Shown: in pieces, positions 10,501-23,500 of the stretch | How the letters are laid out: every line of letters starts with the position of its first letter | How positions within the stretch are numbered: the first letter of the stretch is position 1 | Origin: Tetraselmis striata | Lineage: Eukaryota; Chlorophyta; Chlorodendrophyceae; Chlorodendrales; Chlorodendraceae | DNA length: 64,000 nt | Direction: 5' to 3' | Assembly (NCBI GenBank): GCA_006384855.1 | Contig: VCJN01002566.1 | Coordinates: 124,001 to 188,000, forward strand | Program-made: the position numbers and the translations under genes | Notes under the pieces: model-generated | What the model was told of the DNA's origin: nothing | What the model saw: the letters and a program-made list of their open reading frames with translations, nothing else | Databases searched by the model: none

Positions 10501-11908
10501 AAGGGGGTTGCACACTGCTCGGCGCAGAATATGTGCAGCAAATCAGACTTCCGGCGCCAGATCGCTTTCCATATATTGTATCCCTGAGAGATGCGGGCGG
10601 GGCGCACCGCTGTACAGGGGTGATGATTGACAGGTGCGCACGGAGACAACGTGCCATTGGTGTTTATCTGCGCGGTGCGCTCGTGGTGTATCCTGACCCT
10701 CCCCGGCATGGATGAGACCGCTGGTCTGAGTGAAGCCGCCATGTGTGTCCACATGCATTAGATGGCACGCGGTCACAAGCGCGGTGTGCTTGTCACCTGG
10801 CGTGGGAGTGGGCGAGAACCCGTTTGCCTGCATTGGATGCCGCTACAGCACCAACTTCAGTGAGGCCTTGGAGCCGCAGGCGGAGCTGATACCCGCAGTC
10901 TATGCAGAGCTGCCTCCGGTGTGGCAGGGCCTGGTGAGGGCACGGCGCGTAGCACCATGCGAGTCGGCAGCGGCATTGTTGCTGTGGACATGTGGGTCAT
11001 CCGCACGCACCTGTGTCTTCGCCGCAGGGAACGCCAAACATGTCGGGGGACATTGCGGTGGTCAGGCTGCTGCAGCCTGTGCAGAGAGGCAGGGCGTCCA
11101 TCCGGCTGCCCAGCCCTGGGCTTCAGCTGAGCGAGAACTGCTCGCTCACATTGCTGGGCTGGGGCTCCATGCAGCTGGGCGGGCCACTCTCCTCAAGTAA
11201 GATACCAAACCCCCATATAGTAATGTGCTTTTTCCCAATGAGGTCAGCGCCAATCATCGTCATACAGGGGAGGAAAATGACTGTTGCCTGAGCTAAAACA
11301 GCGGCCCCATGCGCCGGGGAGCGTGGCTCACTGCCATGTGGCCGAAAGTCATCTCAGCGGCTGAGTGTCTGTGTGCTTGCTCACTATGGGACGCCACCCA
11401 GCTCTGCGCGAGATGGCTGTGCCACTTGTGAATCGACAAACATGCACTCAGCTCTGGTCCACCTATTTTGTCCGAATTACCGCCCTGCAGCTATGCGCTG
11501 GTGAGTTGGCATGATGCTGTGAATTTGGTATTCTCCCCACCCTTTCCGACTGATATTTACGGAAACTCTCACGTCCCAAAGAACACCCCTGCTGGCTGTG
11601 TTGAGAATATCAAAGGGTCTGCCTTAACCTTTACCTGAAATGATCGATTATGTTTTATGATCTCAACGACTGCCGCTACTGTTGCCCGTGCAACAGGTGG
11701 AGCAGGATATGCCGGGACATGCGACGGCGACCAGGGTGCACCGCTCATACTGACGGTGGACTCAGACCCGCGCAACGACATCCTTGTGGGGGTCAGCTCG
11801 TTTGGCTCCCCTGCGCAGTGCGGACCCGACAATCCCCAGCCAGATGTGTTCACAGACGTAGCGGCGTTCTCGGACTTTGTGAAGTCCGTAGCCGGTCTCC
11901 CACCATAG
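7586..11908 (+). CDS. Secreted tandem trypsin (S1A) protein: active domain plus pseudoprotease domain
   Basis: Ten exons (7586-7700, 8396-8585, 9183-9418, 9552-9783, 9960-10440, 10539-10633, 10762-10933, 11028-11196, 11402-11500, 11697-11908) join with matching phases into 666 residues. Residues 1-21 are a signal peptide (ILPVLLLTLLA). Domain 1 starts after VIKTG, in place of the usual IVGG, and carries the full triad: H95 in TAAHC, D149 in HDIAIL, S240 in CRGDSGGPL. D234, six residues before the Ser, and VSWG...FPGVY predict cleavage after Arg or Lys. A 130-residue Pro/Ser-rich linker follows. Domain 2 repeats the fold (DRFPYIVSLRD, GDIAVVRL, LLGWG, LQLCAG), but His is Val (TSAVC, V458) and Ser is Gln (CDGDQGAPL, Q609); only D515 remains. 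Domain 1 should be an extracellular or vacuolar endopeptidase and domain 2 a binding or regulatory domain. The first exon is chosen on signal peptide, donor GTAAGG and phase; exon 6 start is less certain. Confidence 0.85.
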
Positions 11909-13769
11909 CAGCTGTCATACCTCCCTATTGGTCACGCGCTGCTGCCACGGATAGCTCCTCCGTCACTGGGATGCATCGTCAGAAAGCCAGGGGGGGGCGG
12001 ATTTGGGATGCCCATCTATGCAGACATATATATGGTCATGGCAAAGACGCCCTTTAATTCACATTGTGGCACCGTGCAGCATGCCTGGCGTCAGTGGCAG
12101 CAAGACCGAGTGACTGGCATAGCAACACCGAGTGGGTAGAAGGAAAAGTACTGCCGCCTGCATCGTGACTGGCTGTGAGGCAATACGTATGAATCGGCGC
12201 AATAGTGCTAGTAGTTGGAGTGCGACTGCGGATAGGTGTTTATTAAGCACTGCCACGTAGTGGAAGTATTAGTGGTATGGTGTTATTTAGTAGGCTGTGC
12301 ACGCACATTTGTTAAGTACTAGCGACGTAGTTGCAATTAGCACCTTGATGACGAGCCATCTGCATTTTGCAGGAGTCGTGGCATTAAAGGGCTCAACATT
12401 TCATTTGAAGGCATATATATATCCGTAACCCGTGATAGATCATGCTGGAGTTTGTAACTATGACTTCTATGGCTTCAAACCGGAAGTGCTTCAAACTGTG
12501 AGTGGCTCGAACCGTTTCATTGTAGGGGCGCTTCTCTACGACCGCTGCTGTAGTGTCCCCTGCGGTGCAGGTGGTAGCCCTATATAAGTCGCTTTTGCGT
12601 GGGATGCAGCGACAGCATCAGGATGAATGATAGTACTTGCTATTTTCACGGTTGCATTATGTCACCCGAGGAAAGAAATATAGTGATATAGTCACACTTC
12701 CTGCTCTTTTGTGCGCCATGATTGCATTTCCAGTCCACACTTCCGCAGCTGTCTGATAGCTCTGCCATTTGTGCTTCGATCCTTGTGCATCAACTTTGTG
12801 TGCATGCACTTGTGCACACGGTGTGATATTGCACCTGGGACGGATACTGCTTCGTGTAGTTTTTATAACCGGGGACTTCACTCCGGATGGTAACGCACCG
12901 GCAATATTCCAATACCATGCGAATCATTCATATGACAATATAAAGACTCCCGCGCTTGACTACTTGGCACCACCAGAATACATGTGCAGAAGTACATTTG
13001 AGTGATGTGAGTGCCTCTTCGTCTCGCCTTTGCTGTTTAAGCCAGGGTAATCTGAATCCAAAGAGTCGCTACCCAGTGATACATGTACCTTTGTTTTACG
13101 AGAATCTGCATGCAGAATTCTCGTAAATCCTGCTTCTGCTGCTGCTGTATTTGAATGAGTTTTTATCAGTAAGACGCATATACGGTACACTGCGTGACGA
13201 GGTGCACCATAGTGGACGTATGCAGCACGGGGAGTAGTTTAAAGTAGAGTTTCTCGTACAACCGCAACAGGACGCGCGCGTGTGAAATTCGATTTGTTTC
13301 GGCCAGTGTCGGTTATCTTGCGATGTACCTAATCTAGCCCGCACACCTCTGGTCGCTAGACTACGGCGGTAGTAGTTCGCTATATTCGTTTGCGTACTCG
13401 TACGAATTTCGGATTCTCTGCTGATGACTCCGCTGGCGGCTCGCCCTCATGCGCCGGGGAGGGGCGGGGATGGCGGGCGAAGTGCGAACAGTGTTCTTGC
13501 GCCGGAAATCATCACGGACACTGTTAGTCCGCCACAGGCGTGCGAAGCGCTGCAGCTACTCTCTCCTCCCTCCTGTTGCGGAGGAGCACGACTGGCTGAT
13601 ATAACTTGGCGTTGTCTGGAAAGTGCCCTTTCGCGGGCGTGCTCGTGGCTGTTCGTCTCGGTTCTGTTAGGCAGGCGAGCGGGCAGCTATTTTCGTCCGG
13701 CGCGCGGCCCGCATCTGAGCGGCCCGCGGGCGGAGCGGCCGCCACGCCGGCAGAAGCCGGCGGAGCAGC
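11909..13769. other. Intergenic stretch between protease and giant gene
   Basis: No coding sequence is recognisable. The sequence is AT-rich to about 13.4 kb, with scattered TACTCGTAC- and CGCTAG-type words, then GC-rich up to the start codon at 13770. The 3' UTR of the protease gene must lie in its first few hundred bases. Confidence 0.4.
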
Positions 13770-16700
13770 ATGGCTGCCTTCGAAGGGATCCGCCGCGCTA
13801 CAATAGCTGCTTTGCTGCTGCTGGCGTTGGCTACGCCCATTACGGGTGCGCCGCCTCCACCTTCCCCCACCTTGCCCCACCGTGTGGTCCTCCCCCCCCC
13901 TCCCCCCCCCCCCCCCCCGTTACTTGCTGTTGGCAGCCCCTGAGTACTACGTTAAGTACAAAATGTTATCGCATGCCCTCGCCATGCCGCCCACCCCATC
14001 TGCCATTCCACACCACTGTGGACACACCACGGCGGCCTTTCCCGAGGCCGTAGCGGCCTGTGAATTCACATGTGGGGATATCGGGCGCTGGGATCAAGAT
14101 GGTATGCGGGTGGCCGTCTCGGGTGGGCAGAACTCGTGGCCTCAGGGGCGGCGTCCGTTGGGCGGGGGCGTACGAGTACAGCAGCCATGCGAAACTGCGT
14201 GATGATCCTCGGAACAGCCGACTCTCCGTGGTGCGCAGTACCCTCCGCCTGGCATATAGGGGGCTCAGGGGATGGTACGTCTTTCGGAGCGTGAATCGTC
14301 TGCATCATCTTGGAGTGGATCCAGCCGGGGGGCTCTGGCCGTCACAAGAGGGGGCAAGCGCGCTTCGGCGGTGGGGCGGCGTCGCGAGTGGGCGGAACAG
14401 AACGACCGCGGCGGCGCCTCGGCGGGGTGGATATGGAGTCGGGGACGGGATATTCGTCAGCGGCTGGACGGGCGGGCACACAGAACACACGCTTAGTGCC
14501 CGTTGTTCAATTTGCGTGCCACAGGATCATACTTTCGCTATGGCACACTGTCGTGGCGCGCGACGGACAGCTACGACCTGGGGGGGAAGCGCCTCGTCCA
14601 GGTTCGCCCCGCGCCCCGCCACGCCGCCGTCTGCCATCCCTCGCTTGCTGCTGCGTACGCAACTGGGCAGCCTAGATGGCGGTCTAACGGCCAGCGCTGC
14701 CTCCGCGTGTGCGATCTTGCAGTTTTCGCTGTCTTTGGCGGTGCGCGCGGACTACAAGTGGGGCGAGTTTGAGGGGCATCAGGTGAGGCGCCAGGCGAGG
14801 GGGTGGCAGCACTGCCGAGGCACTATTGCCGGTCCATATTGCAGCCAGACAAGCAGAGAGGGCAGGGGCGGGCTAACCGTGCTCGCTTGCGTGTGACAGT
14901 GGGCCCTGGGACCTGCTAGGACGACAGACACCAGCTCCCTGTCCTGGTACGGCAGCGAGGGCTTCTACAAGGATGCCTCCATCGCGCCCGGCTGGGTGCC
15001 CAGCTCCTGCACGGAGGAGCAGCGCAACGACTTTTACCAGCAGCGCGAGTGCTTCGAGTGCGGCCCTGACAGCAGCGACGCGACGGACAACTACAGCGGC
15101 TGCGTGAAGACGGACACGCTCAGCAGCATCTCCAGCACAGAGTCGTTCTATGTGAAGTTTGGTGTCACCAAACAGAGAAATGGCGCCAGCGTGGTCCCCT
15201 GCGAGCAGTACGCCCCCGCCTCCCTCCCTCCCTCCCCCCCTCTCTTCCCCCTCTCCTCCTCCTCCTCCTCCCTTTTCCTCGAGAGATACACACATAGAGG
15301 CTGTTTGTGCATGTGAACTCACGGAGGGCTCCATGATTGGCGCCCTTCGTTTGCTGATCCTGCGCCCGCATGTGGCCTCTCCTCCCCTTGCAGCGCCTTC
15401 TTCTGCGACATCTCGCTCACCACCGTGGATGAGGATGGCAATGTGCTGGAGTACACCCCATCTGACAACAGCAAGCAGAACACGGACTGCTCGTACTGGC
15501 AGGACAACCCGCAGTTCAACACGGAGCTGTGCGCGCCGTGGGACCAGATGTTCGGCTTCTTCTTTGGCGACGGCGACAGCCACAACGTCGTGATGGAGAT
15601 GACCCGTGGTAGCGACTTCACCATCGAGGAGCTCGGCTCTCTGCGCTTCCAGGCAATGGGCAACTTCCTGGTGGGCACCAGCCGCTTCAACCACGGCTAC
15701 AAGGAGGAGACCAGCAACCAGTTCCTGGCCTTCTTTACAGGCGGTGACCGCTCCCTCGAGTGCGCGCCGCTGCCGGGCGACACACACACGGCCGATGGCT
15801 CGGCGTGTGTTGCCGGCGAGTACGGCCAGCTGCTGAACAACAACGCGGAGGGGCGGTTCCGGCTGGAGACGCAGGTGTGGATCAAGGGCGGCATCACTGC
15901 CTCCCCCGTGATCCTGATGCCACCGATCATCCCGGTGCCGCACATGCCGTACGGCGAGCGCAGCCGCTTCCACGTTGCCGCCTATGACCCGCTGGGCAAC
16001 GCGCTGGACTTTCGCTTTGGGACGCCGCGCGAGAGCGGTGGCATCGTGCGCTCCAAACTGGACGCCTTCCCCTGGAGCGAGGGCTTGGTGATGGCAAATA
16101 CGTACAACTCCTCCATGTACGACCCCACCACCGGGAAGCTGCTCTACGACTTCTACCCCTTCAACGTCAGCATCGGCACGCAGTTCGGCACCTTCTACTG
16201 CAACAAGGGCACCAAGTCGTATGTGCTCGGCGGCGGCTTCAGCTTTGGCAATTGCCAGGAGGACCGGCAGCCGATGCAGCCACCCGGCGTCACGCAGCAC
16301 AGCTTCACTTCGTCCATCCCCGGCATGGTGGAGTGGAATACCTGGGTGGACGCCAGCGGCGCACCCTGCACCGCGCAGACTGCCAGCGGCTGCGCCGGCA
16401 AGCTGCGCAACGGCATGTACAACTTTGTCGTAGTGGCCAGCCAATACACAGGCCCCAACGGCTACGGCGTGAAGGCAACCACCGACTTCCTCGCCTACCT
16501 GTACGACGGCCCTACCTACTTCTGCAACAAGAACTGCATGGACAACAAGCGCACCACCCCCTTTGGCGTCACCACCACCAACGACGCCTCGGACAACTTT
16601 GACGCCGACGGCGCCTACGCCCCTGCCTTCCCCGGCGTGGCCACCTACGCCGACAGGTCCGCCGCTTGAAATGCCCACCCGCTGATGCACGCCACTGTTG

Positions 16701-19700
16701 CCCGTGCCCGCCTCTCAGACGAATGCCTCAGATGAGCCGGTGCCCAGGATGGCTCTGCATGATTGCTGTCCGCAACTCGACATGTCGATGAGCATAGACT
16801 TATAAAGTGTCCCCCACTTCCCACAGCTATTATCCGTGCACTGAAATTGTGTTGAATCACGGAACGGCTGAGCTTCACAGCATCGCCCAGGCAGGCGCAT
16901 GTATACTCCTGGAGTATATTTCGTGTATGGTGAAGAGTCCATTGAGCAGTTGTTCCCGCTGCGCCCGGCAGGGACGGAATCTATGGCACGGACTGCGCGC
17001 CCGGAGACTCGCGCTGCACCCTCGGCACGCGTGTGCAGAGCCAGAGCTGCACCATCTGCGGCCGCACCGCTCCGGAGCGCAACCTGTGCACACCCTTTGC
17101 CGACGATGGGCAGGGCAACGAGGACGCGTGTGGCGTGGGCAGCCTCAACGCCACCAGCGGCGTGGTGTCCATCGTGCCGGCGTTCACGTCGTGCAAGATG
17201 AACACAGTGCCGCAATTTGTGCAGGTGGAGGGCGTGCTGCCGTACTCGGGCGGTGCCTCGCCGCGCTTCATCCTAGAGAACCCGGGGCAGGACCTGTACG
17301 ACGCAAGCGTGGGGCGGCAGGAGGCTGCGCGCCCGGTGTTCCGCGCTTACCGCTACGACGACGTCATCTTTGCCGTCACCGCGGCGGACTACGACGACTG
17401 CGCGGAGCTCAGCATCGAGGCGACCGCGCTCCCGCAGGGCGCGGTGCTCGAGGCGCCCACCTACCTGGCGGACTACGACGCCTTCCCGGAGGGCCGCATG
17501 GTGCGGCGCGTGTTCAAATGGGCCGGCGACATGCTGCGCCAGCGCGACTCGCGCCCGGAGACGAGCATGGTGTGCTTCTACGCCACCGATAAGTACCTCC
17601 TTACCAGCCAGCCCTTCTACTGCGTGGAGATCCTGATTGAGGAGCAGCCGAGCGCGGTGGAGCAGACGCTGCTGCGCTTTGACTGCAAGCTCAGCCTTGA
17701 GTGGAACGCGCTCGTGCGCCGCTTTGTGGTCACCGACGCCCCCTACGGCGGCCCCGTGCGGAAGTACTACACCAAGTGCGAGTTTGAGGATTTCATGTGG
17801 CACCACGCCATGGTCAGTGTGTCGGAGGACGGCGACGCGACACTCTACGTGGACGGCGAGCCGCAGGAGATGGTGACCGGGGTCGGGTTCGACCCGCGCA
17901 TTGTGCTCCGATTCGGCCGCGGCGCCGACGTGCCCGGCAGCACGACCTTCCCCATCTCGGCGTACCCCAACATGTGTCCCACGGACTACGCTGCGCCAGA
18001 CCCCGCGCCTGCGCGCCGCCGCCACCTCTCGCAGTCTGACCTGGGACCCGACGGCGACGCCACCACCGCGGACGTTGCCGGCGGCCTGCGCGCCCCCGCG
18101 TTTGGCGGCTCGTACAATGAGAATCCGACCAGTGACCAGCCAGTGGGCGACAGCTACTACAATCAGACGGCCTATGAGGGCGACGCCGGGCTCAACTCCA
18201 CCCTACTCGGCTGCTGCAGCTTTGCAGTGGCCGACGGCTGCAGCGCCACCAAGCTGGCCAGCTTTGGCGAGGGCAGCGTGAGCGCGACGTTTGAGGGGCT
18301 GAGCGACGAGGTGGCGGTGTGGAACCGCGCGCTGACGGCGGAGGAGGTGCGCGCGACACTGTTCAAGATGCCGCAGTACTTCCCAACGCACAAGCTGGAG
18401 GCGCCGCGCGGCGTGCAAGAGGACCTCGCCGCCGGCCGGGTGCTGTACGCGCGCTTCAACAACCCCTGCATGGAGGGCAGCCTGGACGGGACGCCCGCGA
18501 CGACAGCGCGCCGCCGCTCGCGGCGCTCGCTGCTGCAGAACGTTGCACCCGACGGCTACGTGCAGACGACCGGTATGGCCAGCGCCGCCTTCATCGGCGG
18601 CGTGTCCTTTGACGAAGCGCGCCGCGAGGGCGTGTCAGACGAGGGCGGCTTCACCGCCGGGGACTATGTCGACGCCAACGGGCGCCTCACGCTGCGCGAC
18701 TGGGACAACGACACTCTCAGCCTCATTGGCTGGCGCGAGCACGCGCTGTATGCGTACACAGGCGTCCCCTGGGCCGCGCCCGCGGTGGACCGCGTGGAGC
18801 CTGGCGGGCCTGTTCCGCTGGACGGCGGCGTGGAGATCCTCATCAAGGGCGTTGGCTTTGCCCGCTCGCCGTTCCTCAAGTGCGCCACCGTCGCGCCCGA
18901 CGTGCGCGGCGAGTGGGAAGGCCCCGCCTACAGCGCGGGCGATGCGACGCGCGCGCGCTACGACGAGCCCGCCTACGCCAACAGACACCTGTCGCTTGAC
19001 GCCTCCTTCCTCACCAGCAGCTCGCCCTGGGTGTACGAGCGCTTCGCAAGCGCGGCGCTCACGCGCGGCCTCGTAAAGATGGCGCCCGACGACCAGGCTC
19101 CGGAGCTGCACCCCAGCAGCTTCCGCGACAGCCGCAACAAAGTGTACAACCCCTCATGCCCCGACAACCCGTGCCTGGGCGACAAGGCTAGCCCGCGCGT
19201 CCAGTGCAAGGACCCGGGCAACTGCCCCGAGCTGGACCCCGAGGACGCGCAGGTGGCGCTACGCTGCTCGCGCTGTTCCGTCGGCACGCGCGTTGACTGG
19301 CTTCCGTCGGCAGACACCCGCAACGGGCGTGTGCACCCCTACGAGCGCATCTCCAAGCTGCCCAGCACGCTGGGCGAGAACTACGCGCCCGACTACTACT
19401 ATGGCTCGTGGGAGACGGTGTCGTGCGCCGCGCCCGCGGGCCCCTTCCCCTCGGACCTCTACTACGTCGGCGTCTCCAACGACGCCGGCCTCACAGGCAG
19501 CCCCCCCAAGGCGCTCACTTACTCCGAGTACGCGCTCGCCATGCGCGCCAACGGCCGCGTCGTGGTGCCGGAGGTGGTTGGCAAGAGCTTTTCCGCGTGG
19601 TTCCTCATCGCGGAGGAGGCGCCGCCCTGCAACCCCGGCTCCACCCAGGCATGCCGCACCACCATCTTCCGCCTCTCCAACGGCGTCGGCGTCGCCATGG

Positions 19701-20499
19701 ACTACGGCGTGGTGCGCGCCATGGCCGGCATGCGCACCATCGGCGACGGCGACGGCGAGCAGCTCATTGGCAGCCTTGGCTCGAACGCCACCGCTCTGGG
19801 CGAGTGGCATCACGCCATGCTCACCATCGACAACTCCACCGTGCGCTTCTATCTGGACGGCGTGGACGTCATCCAGGAGGAGCTGAAGGCTGCGCCGCCC
19901 GCGGACGGATTCCGCCTGCTCAGCTTTGGCGACCGGCTCATCGGCTACATGGATGAGGTCAAGGTGGGTGCTCGCGGCTGCCAACAGAGCTCTTACTGAG
20001 GTTGTTATATGTTGATTACATGTGCGTCAGTTACTATACATCATATTACTATACATGTATTACATATAATGTTATATGTATACAATAATGTTATACATCA
20101 TTATACACATTCTATATATACATATTTTTTCTATATGTTTTCATTGTACAGTTTGTATTGTTGCAAGTTTTAGACAATGTTAAGACAATGTACCATACAA
20201 GCACAAACCGTCTGCGGATAAATAACGATTTTTACCCCCCCCCCCCCCCCGCGGCAAAGAGGATGAATATATTTTAACAGACTAATACGTTAGAAGACAG
20301 CACGAATATATCACGAATATTCCGACGTAATGGTGCAAAACAATTCATTATTTTCTGGCCCAGTGGACCGTATTTAAATCTACGGCTTGCATATATTGTC
20401 CTAGTATAACGCGCACTTTAATTACTGCCGGTCATGTGCCGGAGTAACTTTTCAATTAACCCTGGGATCTGGCGGCTGCCCCCCCCCCCCCCCTCCCCC

Positions 20500-20534
<35 letters not shown>

Positions 20535-23500
20535 TCTCCCCTGCCACCAGGTGTTCAAGGAAGTCCTGACATATGAGGAGGCAATGGAGGCGATGTGGCG
20601 CCGCGAGCCGGAGGGTTCCGACAGGCTTGCCGCCTACTACCGCCTCAACAGCTGGGACGACCCGCTGGCGGACTACTCCGGCGAGGGGCAAGACGCCGTC
20701 TGCTCCGACGGCGGCAGCTGCAGCCTGGCCGCCATTGCCGCGCCCTGGGAGCCCACCACAATGTACGCCGTCAACGGCGCCGCGCCGGAGCTGCTGTCGG
20801 TGAGCCTCACCGGCGGCGAGGTGCTCGAGATCGAGGGCTTCAACTTTGCGCCCAGCCAGTGGCTCGGCTGCTACTGGGGGCAGTACGAGCGCACTCCTGG
20901 CAACAGCGTCGCCCCCATGGCGGAGGAGCCGCCGATGTGCCCGCCGCTGCCGGATGTCTCGGCCATGTGGCGCCCTGACAGCGAGGGCAAAATGCTGCGC
21001 CCCGACGGCGCGGTGCCGTCCATTGTGCCGTACGACCTGTACACGCCTGCCGAGGCCATGATGGGGCCGGACGCCATCTTTGCCCCCGAGGACGGCACCG
21101 TGAGCGTGGAGCAGACGGTGTCAATGCGCTGCGTGACGCCCGGCCTGGACCGCGCAGGGCTTTACCACTTTGCGGCCGCCAACCGTGAGGCGCTCGTCAC
21201 CACCGCGGGCGAGTTCACCGAGGTGGCGCTGCAGTGCGACGGGGTGGACGACTACGCGATGGTGCCGGACGCCGCGACGATGCTGGCGCCAGCCGGGGCC
21301 GCGAGCTTGTCGGCGGGCTACAGCCTGACGGCGTGGGTGCTGCCGTTTGAGGAGCCGGGCGACGAGGCGATGCCCATGTATGCGCCCGGACTGGATACCC
21401 AGCTTCACTCCCCGCACGTGCCCGGCGACACCAGCCAGACATACCCCACCCGCCGCGCCAGCCACGCCGGCGATGACCACGGCGACAGCGAGCACGCGCT
21501 GCCGCGGGTGGTGGCGGCCTTCGAGAGTCCCACCCCCGGCGGTGGGCCTGGCCAGCGCACCACGCTCGGCGCGCTGATGTGGACGCCCGGCCGCGGGTTT
21601 GCATACTACGACGACTGCATCGGCGATGTCACCACCAGCGCGCCGGCCATGCCCTCGGCGGCCCCGCACTCGTGGCACCACGTTGGCCTCACCATCGACG
21701 CCGGCGGCTCCGGCGTGCTGTACGTCGACGGCGCGGCCGCGGACAACTTCACCACCAGCTGCCGCGTGCCCATGGACGCCAGCTTCTCGCTATGCGCCAG
21801 CGTGGCGGAGAACCCCGCCGCGGATGGCAACCTCACCACCGCCAACCTCGCCGCCGCGCCCAACGCGCACTTTCCCGGCCGCCTGGATCAGGTGGAGCTG
21901 CACGCCGCGCCGCTGTCGGCGGCCGACGTCGCCGCGGGGATGCTTGCGTACGAGGGGCCAGTCGCGCCCGCAATCCGCTTCGACTTTGCGCGCACCCTCC
22001 CCGGCAGCGCCGTCCCCAACGTGGCGCCCGGCGCCTCCATGGGCGACGCCACGCTCAGCGGCCCTGACGGCCCCGAGCTTGTCATGTCGACCGGCCCCTG
22101 GGCAGGCGCGGCCACTCTCGGCGTGAGCGCTGACACAGTCCGCGTTGGCGGCGGGGAGCCGCTGAATGTGACGGGCCACAACTTTGCGCCCAGCCAGTGG
22201 CTCAAGCTGGACCTCGGCCTTGGCCCCATGGCGGATGGCTTCGCGTACGGCACGGCCAATCGCCTCTCAGTGCCGACCTCGCCCGCGGGAGTGTGCCACG
22301 CCGATGCCGATGTCGCGGTGACCAACGCGGACGGCATCCCGGCCGGCGATGGCGCCACGCACGCCGACCTCGGCTACGAGTGCACCGTCGCCGGGCTCGC
22401 GGAAGGCGTCGCCGCGTACTACGCCATGGACGGCCAGGACAGCCTCGTGGGCAACGACGGTGTGTCGACCCTGCCCGACGCCGGCCCCGTCGGCGCGCAC
22501 GGCACGTGCGCCGCCTCGCTGCGCGCTGCGGACCGCGACGGCTACCACGCTGCCGCCTTCGGAAGCCTGGCGCCCGGTTCGCCCGGATGCGCGGTGCCGC
22601 CGCCCGCCACGGGCGTGCTCAACGGCGCCGCAGCATACTCTGTCTCGGCCTGGCTCTTCCTGCCCTACCCCGCCGGCGAGGCGCCGCGGCCCGACGCGAC
22701 CGCCTACGGCGCCTGGAAGCTGGTGACCTACGTGGTGGACGGCGGCGCGCCGGTGGTGTACGCTGGCCACTCCCCCGCGCGCCCTGCCGACGCGGCCGTC
22801 TTTGCCGCCGTCATGGCCGAGTTTCTCGCCAGCGGCGCGATGGCGCCCGGGCTGTGGGACGACGTGTGGGTGTACTCGCGCGCGCTCCGCGCCTGCGAGG
22901 TCGCCGGCCGCTACTTCACCTCCAACTACGCGCTGGACTTTAGCGCCCCCGCCGCGGCGGGCGCCACGGTTGCCGGCGGCGCGGTCGGCGCGAGCGTGCT
23001 GCCGTGGGGCATCGGCGCCGTCGGCGCCTGGGTGTTCCCCTACAGCGTGTCGGAGGCGCAGACGATCGTGGCGGCAGACGACGGCTCGTTTGTGCTCGGC
23101 CTGGCGCAGGGGCGCGTCAGCCTGTCGGTCAGCCCCTCGCCGCGCGGCCCCTGCATGTGCGAGCCCTGCGAGGACGAGGTCAACTACGTCAGCCGCAAGG
23201 CGCGCCTCCTCCCGGGGCAGTGGCACCACGTCGCCGTGTCGTACAATGGCTTCGATGCGCTCCTCCTCGTGGACGGCGTGCTCCGCGACAAGGCCATCAT
23301 CCGCGAGCGCTGCTTTGAGATTTCGTTGGAGGGCGGCCGCCGCCGGCTGTCGTCCGCCGCGGGGGAGGGCGACAGTAGCGACGAGGCGCTGGTGGCGGCC
23401 GCGGCCGCAGAGGTTGCGGCGGGCCGCCGCCGCCTGGCGGGCGTCGTGGGCTACGGCCTTCGCGCGAATCGCTGTACGCGCGACCCCGCCGCGCGGCCCG

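Noticed and set aside
13846..14200. Open frame reading EYYVKYKM within the first intron of the giant gene
   Set aside because: It would break the exact phase match between the signal-peptide exon and the SYFRYGTLSW exon, and it follows a poly-C run.
14873..16690. 605-codon open frame antisense to the giant gene
   Set aside because: It lies opposite confirmed LamG-protein exons, is Val/Ala/Gly/His-rich as expected from the complement of GC-rich codons, and has no recognisable domain.
20434..20550. Upstream extension of the last giant-gene exon with an ATG at 20434
   Set aside because: The extension translates poly-C and (AC)n repeats; the frame fits an acceptor at 20550 joining the LamG domain from the previous exon exactly.
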